64,000 nt of DNA, taken from NCBI RefSeq assembly GCF_001761485.1, contig NC_090774.1:1364001-1428000 (forward strand), in the 5' to 3' direction. The translations under genes were made by a program, and so were the position numbers. Below, one piece after another: positions 58,101 to 64,000 of the stretch (within the stretch, counting starts at the first letter, position 1; every line of letters begins with the position of its first letter). Below the pieces are notes generated by a model. It was not told where the DNA came from. It made no database searches and saw only the letters and a program-made list of their open reading frames with translations. The DNA is from Yarrowia lipolytica. Its lineage: Eukaryota > Ascomycota > Dipodascomycetes > Dipodascales.

Positions 58101-59394
58101 ACGCCCATGATTTGATATTTTAGCAAGTATATTTGACTGATACAAGTGCGGAAGCTGCTGGGCGAGTACATACTGTACACAAGGGAGCACGTTATCAGTT
58201 CCGTCCGAAGAGCACGACTACAAGTAAAACTAATAGTTGGTGATCGATACTTTGAAGTAGGATAAACGCTATTGTATGTACGATGTACGAGGGAGCACAT
58301 GATGATGGATTCGGCTTATCACCAATCAGAACTCATCATCCTACCAAACACCCTATATTCCGGCTTTGAGATATTATAGACAACCTTGGTTCATGCTGAA
58401 TATATCGGACTCCTCATGTTACCAGCCATCTGGCCCCTCGTCTACAGAGTTAGGCTTGTCGGATCAAGAAGAAGATGCGGAACAGATGGAGCCGGTGGGA
58501 AAAAAAAACAACGTGACATTTCAGGTTAGAACCCAGGCTTGTCAATGCGCACTAAACCATGATACTACATGAAACGGCACACCGGGGATGAGATGCACCT
58601 ACAGTGCATTTTCGCCACAAGTACTGTAATGCTGATACTCCTGGTAGTCGCCCTAACCCCTAACCATCCCATAGAAGCAGCCTTGCCATCCAATGCGGCA
58701 CACCGACGACAGGATATCTGCAGGTCTGGTTCTATCGTCTTTTTGTCTGTCCAAAAAAAAAATACGCAAACCGAGTATTTTGTACTCTAACTTTTTGAGG
58801 ACAGGGTAACGCCAAGGCGCCAGTGGAGGGAGGCTTGGCGACACGTGATGTGGACGACAGCAGCAAGGGATTTGCAAGTGTGTAGGGGGCTACTTGGTTC
58901 AATTGAAAAATGGATGTCGTCGTCTGTTGTTTTTTTTTGCGCCAAATCACATTCGCCTGGTCTCGTTTCAGGGTCAACTAAATAAGCTGTCACCCCACTT
59001 GTGTGCCTGTTAGCAACCAACACTAAAAGAGTGTCTCCAAGACACACGCACACTATCGATTCAGTAGCTACAGTATATGTATGGATCCGTACTGTACGTA
59101 CGTAGAGGCAGTGCACACGGCGGTTGTAGCAATGACATGATGATACGGCTCAGTCGGACATATATAGTTCAACCGCGCGCTGCTTGGTGCGCCCTCTCCA
59201 ACACACAGTACGAGTACGATCCGATACAGCACAATCATATTCTGTTCACAAGTATACGCCAAAAACATCTGCACGTCCCACTATCCCCGCAGAAAATAAG
59301 TCTATCGCGCCACAACACTTAAGTGCTGCTGTACATCCCATTGTCATCAGACACACCACCCTCACACCCCACGACCTTTAGAGGAAGATATTTA
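58101..59394. other. Promoter region of the USP-domain gene
   Basis: 1.3 kb with CACGTG at 58842-58847, an A/T-run at 58747-58757 and nothing coding supported. Confidence 0.5.
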
Positions 59395-60759
59395 ATGTAC
59401 AAAACCAGAGCGGCCTTCGACACCATCTCGCCCCCACAACTCGCTCCCGATGGTCCCGAGCTTCTCTCCGACATTGACTACCGGTCGCTCGATCTACCGT
59501 TTTATTCGCTCGCCGCCAAACACCCCGGCGTCAAGCTCTCGTACCACGCCCGCACGGTGCTCTTTTCGTACACGGGCAAGCAGCAGGCCGACAATGCATT
59601 GAAATGGCTCATGGACGAGCTTATCGAGGACAATGACGAGCTGGTGTGTCTCAAAATCATCGACAAACATAGCGCCAAGGACGTGGAAAAGTACCACAAG
59701 CAGGCGGCCGATATTTTGCGGGCCGTGGTCGCGGAGGCAGACAAGGTCGGCAAAAAGCTTACCATCGACGTTGAGCTGGGCCAGGGCTCCGTCTCCAAGG
59801 TCGTCAAGCACTGCACCTATCTGTACCAGCCTGCTCTGGCTGTGGTCGCTCGAACCAACTACATCGATCCTCGAGTCAGTGAAATGCCTAAGGATACCGC
59901 CACAAACTATCTGTTGCGTTCGTCAGTGGTGCCCGTCATTGTGGTGCGTCCACCAATGATCGACAAGTGGCAGGAGCGCAAAAAGGCCCACGCCAACGAC
60001 CAGCCGCCGTTCACCGTGCCCTGGTTGATTCACGACCCCCGAATCACTGTACCCAAGGACTACGAAACCCAGCAGGGCCTGTTGGAGAACCCCTCGTTCA
60101 AACTCGACGACCTCAAGCTGCTGCAGCATTACCAGATCGACTACAAGAAGCAGCCCACCGGCACGTCGCTCCAGGTTCCTTCTACCGCCCCCAACAGACG
60201 CATGTCTAGCAACGCCTCGCAATCGCCCTCCAACATGCGAACGCCAGCGCCAGAGACTCTTTCGGCACCCACGTCACCGGCCCAGATGCGCACAAACTCC
60301 GTCGGAGGGGGAGGCCTACCCCACCCCATGTATAAAGCCGATGGATTCCTACAGCTTCCACCAGACTCCAGTGCACTCAAGAAGCAGCAGCAGCGACGTA
60401 AGTCGACCCTGCTGTTGGACGACGAGCCTCCCAAGCCTCCACCTACCCCGGCCGACCGGTACGACGAGAACGCCCTTGACGACTCGTCTCCCGAAAGAGA
60501 CAACAGTGGCTCTCAACCTCCATCTTCCCGAACGATTTCCATTGTGCATCCTGAGAAACCCGAGCGATCTCGGTCTCGAGGAAAGGACAATTTGCGGCCT
60601 TCTCTGTCGCTGACCCGAACACTATCCAGCTCGTCCATGTCGTCCGACTCGTCCAAGTCGTCCCACAAGTGGGGTCTGGGCTGGCTCAAGGGTAAGAGCA
60701 GCAAAAAGAAGAAGGGCGGCAGCAGCGGAAACAGCCTCAAGCCCTCCGTCACCAACTAG
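59395..60759 (+). CDS. Universal stress protein (USP)-domain protein
   Basis: A 454-aa cytosolic protein with a USP alpha/beta fold in the N-terminal half: ARTVLFSYTGKQQADNALKWLMDEL, DELVCLKIID, a helix with AADILRAVVAEA, KLTIDVELGQGSVSKVVKHC, LAVVARTNY, and the closing NYLLRSSVVPVIVVRPP. The glycine-rich nucleotide loop GxxGx9GS/T of ATP-binding USPs is not obvious; I see only LLRSSVVPVIVV. A disordered Ser/Pro/Arg-rich C-terminal half with many SP/TP sites ends in a Lys-rich patch (SSKKKKGGSS). The Met at 59395 is used because upstream residues from 59323 are unlike the domain. Fungi have such USP plus tail proteins; function is poorly known. Confidence 0.75.
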   Translation: MYKTRAAFDTISPPQLAPDGPELLSDIDYRSLDLPFYSLAAKHPGVKLSYHARTVLFSYTGKQQADNALKWLMDELIEDNDELVCLKIIDKHSAKDVEKYHKQAADILRAVVAEADKVGKKLTIDVELGQGSVSKVVKHCTYLYQPALAVVARTNYIDPRVSEMPKDTATNYLLRSSVVPVIVVRPPMIDKWQERKKAHANDQPPFTVPWLIHDPRITVPKDYETQQGLLENPSFKLDDLKLLQHYQIDYKKQPTGTSLQVPSTAPNRRMSSNASQSPSNMRTPAPETLSAPTSPAQMRTNSVGGGGLPHPMYKADGFLQLPPDSSALKKQQQRRKSTLLLDDEPPKPPPTPADRYDENALDDSSPERDNSGSQPPSSRTISIVHPEKPERSRSRGKDNLRPSLSLTRTLSSSSMSSDSSKSSHKWGLGWLKGKSSKKKKGGSSGNSLKPSVTN

Positions 60760-61040
60760 TTGCATTTCCCATCTTCCGACTGATACATATATATTTATTA
60801 CATTCTCGATACTGTGATTTGTAGAGAGGGGAGGGAGGCGAGAGAGATACCGATAAATTTGATACCAGGATGATAACAGGAATGGGGAACAATGTCGTTG
60901 ATACCGGTTGCGACTAGCTGTGGTTGGACTACTGCTTTTTTGTACAACTGCCCACCCATTACGGTAATTCATAACTCATTATATCATTAATTGATGCATT
61001 TTTGATGCAAGGAGTCTAGCTACACAACTATTCAAAAGTT

Positions 61041-63440
61041 CTAAATATAAGCAGCAGTGGTGACGCTGATGGGAGTGCTGCTGGGATCCTTGACAATGAT
61101 TTTGACGACTCGATCGGAGGCATTGAAGAAGTACTCTGCGGGTCCATAGATCCAGTCGATGAGCATTCTTCGGCACCAGATGGCCGAGTAAATTGCTGTT
61201 CGGGCCACCTTGCCTCGGTTAGCATAGTCGTCTTTATCATAGCCCGCTCCGTAGCACAGCTGCTTGTTAAACACGTGCACCACCTTTCTGTCCTCGTTGT
61301 ACCCGTCAATGGTGTATCCAACACGGGCAGCAATCTCGTCTTCGAGTTCAGGAGTCATTTTGGCGGACTCGACGAAACCAAAAGAAACAACTCCTCGGAA
61401 GAGACCGTCGACCCCAGGGACTGGAACAATCTTGACTCTGTCTTCAGGCTTTACTCGAGGAACAGTGGCGATTCTGATAGCCAGCAGAACAACGTGTTCA
61501 GAGAGGGTGGGGAAGGAGTCGACAAAAGTTTTGAAGACGCCAGGGACAGTGTTTGGAGATCGAAGAGTGAACCGCAGATTATTGTAGAAGATGGACATTC
61601 CAGGATATCGAGGAATAGGGGCGGCGTTGGTGGCAGCGTTGATTTCCCGATGTCGCACCTGCACGTCCTTTTTCTCTTTGACGCCCAAGTCGAGCTCAGA
61701 GACATTGTCATCCGATACTGTTTCGATGGAGTCGTCAAAGTTCTGGGCGTACTTTTCCTTGGTGCCGAGGTTCAGGCTCTGGATGTGAGACGGTCGCGGC
61801 TTCTTTCGCTCAAACAGACGTCTCATGGGCACTCGATGGTCAAACTCGTACTTCATTCGTTCTCCGTTACCCCATCGCCACAGCAGCATGACCGAGATGA
61901 AGATGACTCCCATCATGAGCGGGAACCAGGCTCCTGAGGGCACTTTTTTCATTTCTGCAGCAACAAATGTCATGTCAAGAAGACCGAAGGAGAAGAGCAT
62001 CAGGATTCCCCACACCCAGTGGTGCTTGTGAACCAGAACAATGGACATGGAGATCATGACAGTGGTGATGAAAAAGTCGACAGCCACACACAGACCAAAG
62101 GCCGAGGCGGTGTTGTTGGAGTTCTTGAAACCAATGGTGGCCAGAACACAGCAAACCAGCAGAAAGTAGTTGAGAATGGGCACATACACCTTTCCGTAAA
62201 TCTTCTCCGAGGTATGGACAACGGGGAAGTTGGGCATACAGTCCAGTTGGATGAGTTGCTTGGAGATGGAAAAGACTCCGAGAATGATAGACTGAGAGGC
62301 AATGATTGTGGACAGCAGAGCAAGCACGAAAATGAACCAGTACAGACCTCCGTTCTGGGGTCCCGGAATGGTCAGGTAGAAGATGTTTTTCATCAGAGAA
62401 GGCTCCAGCACCATTCGAGCTCCCTGACCAAAGTATGCAAGAGCACACATGGGGTAGACGAGCACTAGCACTGATAGACGGATGGCCCAGGGCGAAAAGT
62501 GTCCGACATCAGCAAACATAGCTTCTGTTCCAGTCAGACACAGGATGACGTTTCCCATGGAGTCGATGCCGCCTGCCTTTAAGTAATCAATGGCGTACTT
62601 GGGGTTGGTGGCCTTGAGAATGGCAGGATGGTAGGTGATGTTGTAGATACCAATGACACCGAGGGAGATGAGCCAGACAAAGAGGATAGGAGAGCAGACC
62701 ATGGACAACTTGGCACTTCCCAGGCGCTGGAAGACAAAAATGAAGACAATGATGAAACACGAAATCAGCACAACGTGTTTTTGCATGCTGGGTTGGGGGA
62801 TCTCGATACCTTCAATAGCAGACAGAACGGACTGGACAGGAGTAAGGAGACCATCAGACATGAGAAAGGAGGATCCTAGGAGACATAGAAAAAGAGGCAT
62901 GGTTCGCAGAAACGGAGCTACTGCTCTCCACACTTTGTTGTTCCACATATCGTCGGTCTTGTGATTTCCGCTGGCGGCCCAAGAGCCTTGGGTTTCCGAC
63001 TTTTGGAGCTGGATGAGATCATCTTCGGGGTTTGTGGACGCACTTCCTCGCTGGCCGAGATTCAACTCACGAGCAATTTTGGCGTAGATGGCCACAATAC
63101 CTCCCTCTCCGTTGTTGGGTCCAAAGGCAAACACAATGATGGCATACTTGAAGAGCACGACGATAGTGAGACCCCAGAAAATGCAGCTGACGGCGCCCAT
63201 GGTCTCTTTCTCGGTCGGATCCTCGGGGAAAATGGAGTTGAGCGTATACAGAGGCGAGGTGGCCAAGTCTCCATAGACAGCTCCAAGCGAAGAGAATGCC
63301 AGCATTCCGAGCTTCATGGCTCGCTTAGTAGTCGATTCTGCAACCTGGTGGGACTCCACGTCCCTGTAGTTGATTCCGTTGATCATATCCACAGGTACGT
63401 CACTGTCAAGAGTCGCTCTTTCGCGTTCTTCGGGAGCCAT
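61041..63440 (-). CDS. HAK1: HAK/KUP-type high-affinity potassium transporter
   Basis: Plasma-membrane K+ (probably K+-H+ symport) transporter. The 799-aa protein starts with a polar tail and then GVA-type core sequence: LGAVYGDLATSPLYTLNSIFPEDPTEKE, which is the KUP/HAK signature, followed by about 12 membrane segments up to residue 560 and a soluble C-terminal domain of about 240 residues containing VRFTLRSPNTVPGVF and GVVSFGFVESAKM. Saccharomyces lacks this family, but many yeasts keep it. The ATG at 63440 gives a complete N-terminus. Convergent with the USP gene, 281 bp away. Confidence 0.93.
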   Translation of the reverse strand: MAPEERERATLDSDVPVDMINGINYRDVESHQVAESTTKRAMKLGMLAFSSLGAVYGDLATSPLYTLNSIFPEDPTEKETMGAVSCIFWGLTIVVLFKYAIIVFAFGPNNGEGGIVAIYAKIARELNLGQRGSASTNPEDDLIQLQKSETQGSWAASGNHKTDDMWNNKVWRAVAPFLRTMPLFLCLLGSSFLMSDGLLTPVQSVLSAIEGIEIPQPSMQKHVVLISCFIIVFIFVFQRLGSAKLSMVCSPILFVWLISLGVIGIYNITYHPAILKATNPKYAIDYLKAGGIDSMGNVILCLTGTEAMFADVGHFSPWAIRLSVLVLVYPMCALAYFGQGARMVLEPSLMKNIFYLTIPGPQNGGLYWFIFVLALLSTIIASQSIILGVFSISKQLIQLDCMPNFPVVHTSEKIYGKVYVPILNYFLLVCCVLATIGFKNSNNTASAFGLCVAVDFFITTVMISMSIVLVHKHHWVWGILMLFSFGLLDMTFVAAEMKKVPSGAWFPLMMGVIFISVMLLWRWGNGERMKYEFDHRVPMRRLFERKKPRPSHIQSLNLGTKEKYAQNFDDSIETVSDDNVSELDLGVKEKKDVQVRHREINAATNAAPIPRYPGMSIFYNNLRFTLRSPNTVPGVFKTFVDSFPTLSEHVVLLAIRIATVPRVKPEDRVKIVPVPGVDGLFRGVVSFGFVESAKMTPELEDEIAARVGYTIDGYNEDRKVVHVFNKQLCYGAGYDKDDYANRGKVARTAIYSAIWCRRMLIDWIYGPAEYFFNASDRVVKIIVKDPSSTPISVTTAAYI

Positions 63441-63865
63441 GTGTGAGATAGTGAGATAAACGGCGGTTGAATGATAGGCATAGTAAGGATATCGCCATTC
63501 TTATATAGACTAGGTGCGAAATCCACAAGTCATTAACCATGGGTACAAAAGCACATGCTTCCACATGGGCGTATCCGTGTTTGAGACACGAACCGCTGAT
63601 TCTCGCTCGTTTGGTACGAGTAGACTTTCTGAGGCGAGGCTGAGAGTTTCAGAGCGAGAGCTAAACGCGACTGCGAGAAAGTAGGGATGTGTTACGAGCG
63701 GAATTTTGGGGCGAATCGAAATCTAAAAAGATAATTTAATCACTATCATGATAATTTATTGACGCTCAATTTTTCTCCCAAATCCACCCACTATCCACCA
63801 ACCTGAACCCCATACTCCACTCATCTTAGGTACTGTTGACATGCACAATGTGCGTTAAAAAAGCT

Positions 63866-63872
63866 TATAAAA
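63866..63872 (+). promoter_or_regulatory. TATA box (TATAAAA)
   Basis: TATAAAA 36 bp upstream of an ATG at 63908, with a CRE between them. Suggests a plus-strand promoter at the window edge. Confidence 0.45.
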
Positions 63873-63907
63873 GCCGTGTGGTGAACCCTATTGACGTCAT
63901 GTAAAAA

Positions 63908-64000
63908 ATGTCACCTCTGCCAGCCCAAAGCTTGTGTTTGCATCTGGTCCCAACACGAAGATCGGTTTCTCCTGTGGACCATGAAGTCGTCGTGATAATA
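63908..64000 (+). CDS. Possible start of a gene cut by the window edge
   Basis: 31 codons open from ATG (MSPLPAQSLCLH...) to the edge with no stop. Preceded by TATA box and AAAAA. The residues show no family. Could be a short upstream ORF instead. Confidence 0.3.
   Translation, partial: MSPLPAQSLCLHLVPTRRSVSPVDHEVVVII

Larger units (their letters stand above)
63441..64000. other. Right edge: HAK1 promoter and a possible next gene
   Basis: 560 bp with a TATAAAA at 63866, TGACGTCA at 63892-63899 and an ATG at 63908 open to the window end. Confidence 0.5.

Overview
The window looks like nuclear chromosomal DNA of an ascomycete yeast of the Yarrowia lipolytica type. The introns seen here begin GTGAGT and end with a CTAAC branch site placed 1-2 nt before the 3' AG (CTAACCCAG, CTAACACAG), often straight after the start codon; that is a Yarrowia hallmark. 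Gene content agrees: a complex I assembly factor (lost from Saccharomyces together with complex I), a Prp4-type splicing kinase, a HAK-type K+ transporter, two Baeyer-Villiger monooxygenases and an acetoacetyl-CoA thiolase. The species is an inference from these signals.

Layout, left to right. 0-7 kb: a DNA maintenance block (RFC2 end, PMS1, REV7), then the Ca2+-regulated mitochondrial carrier SAL1. 7-14 kb: ARC15 (one intron), a kinesin, a Ran-binding YRB2-like protein and the eEF1A methyltransferase EFM4. 15-21 kb: two identical tRNA-His genes, U1-70K (SNP1) with an intron right after its ATG, an NDUFAF3-like protein and mitoribosomal MRPL51 on a shared divergent promoter, and Prp4 kinase. 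21-28.6 kb is gene-poor, interrupted only by the thiolase. 28.6-40 kb: a multipass membrane protein, an unrecognised disordered protein, the SCD5 endocytic adaptor, the SMC5/6 kleisin NSE4 and a J-like protein without HPD. 40.5-45 kb: a tRNA-Pro/tRNA-Tyr pair with irregular structure, a duplicated-motif protein, and two tiny paralogous Myb/SANT-like proteins, one of them spliced. 45.8-51 kb: MSC7 aldehyde dehydrogenase, VMA10 (two introns), BCD1, MET8. 52-64 kb: two tandem Baeyer-Villiger monooxygenases, a universal-stress-domain protein and a HAK-type K+ transporter.

Genes are mostly independent transcription units on both strands. Functional neighbourhoods are limited to the replication/repair block at the left end, the mitochondrial divergent pair, the monooxygenase tandem and the microprotein tandem. 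The most novel-looking items are the two Myb-like microproteins (43999-45116), the odd tRNA-Pro/Tyr pair (40522-40706), the frame-neutral 51-nt intron of U1-70K, and an unexplained run of hairpins at 27500-27640. I found no intact transposon, CRISPR array or rRNA gene.
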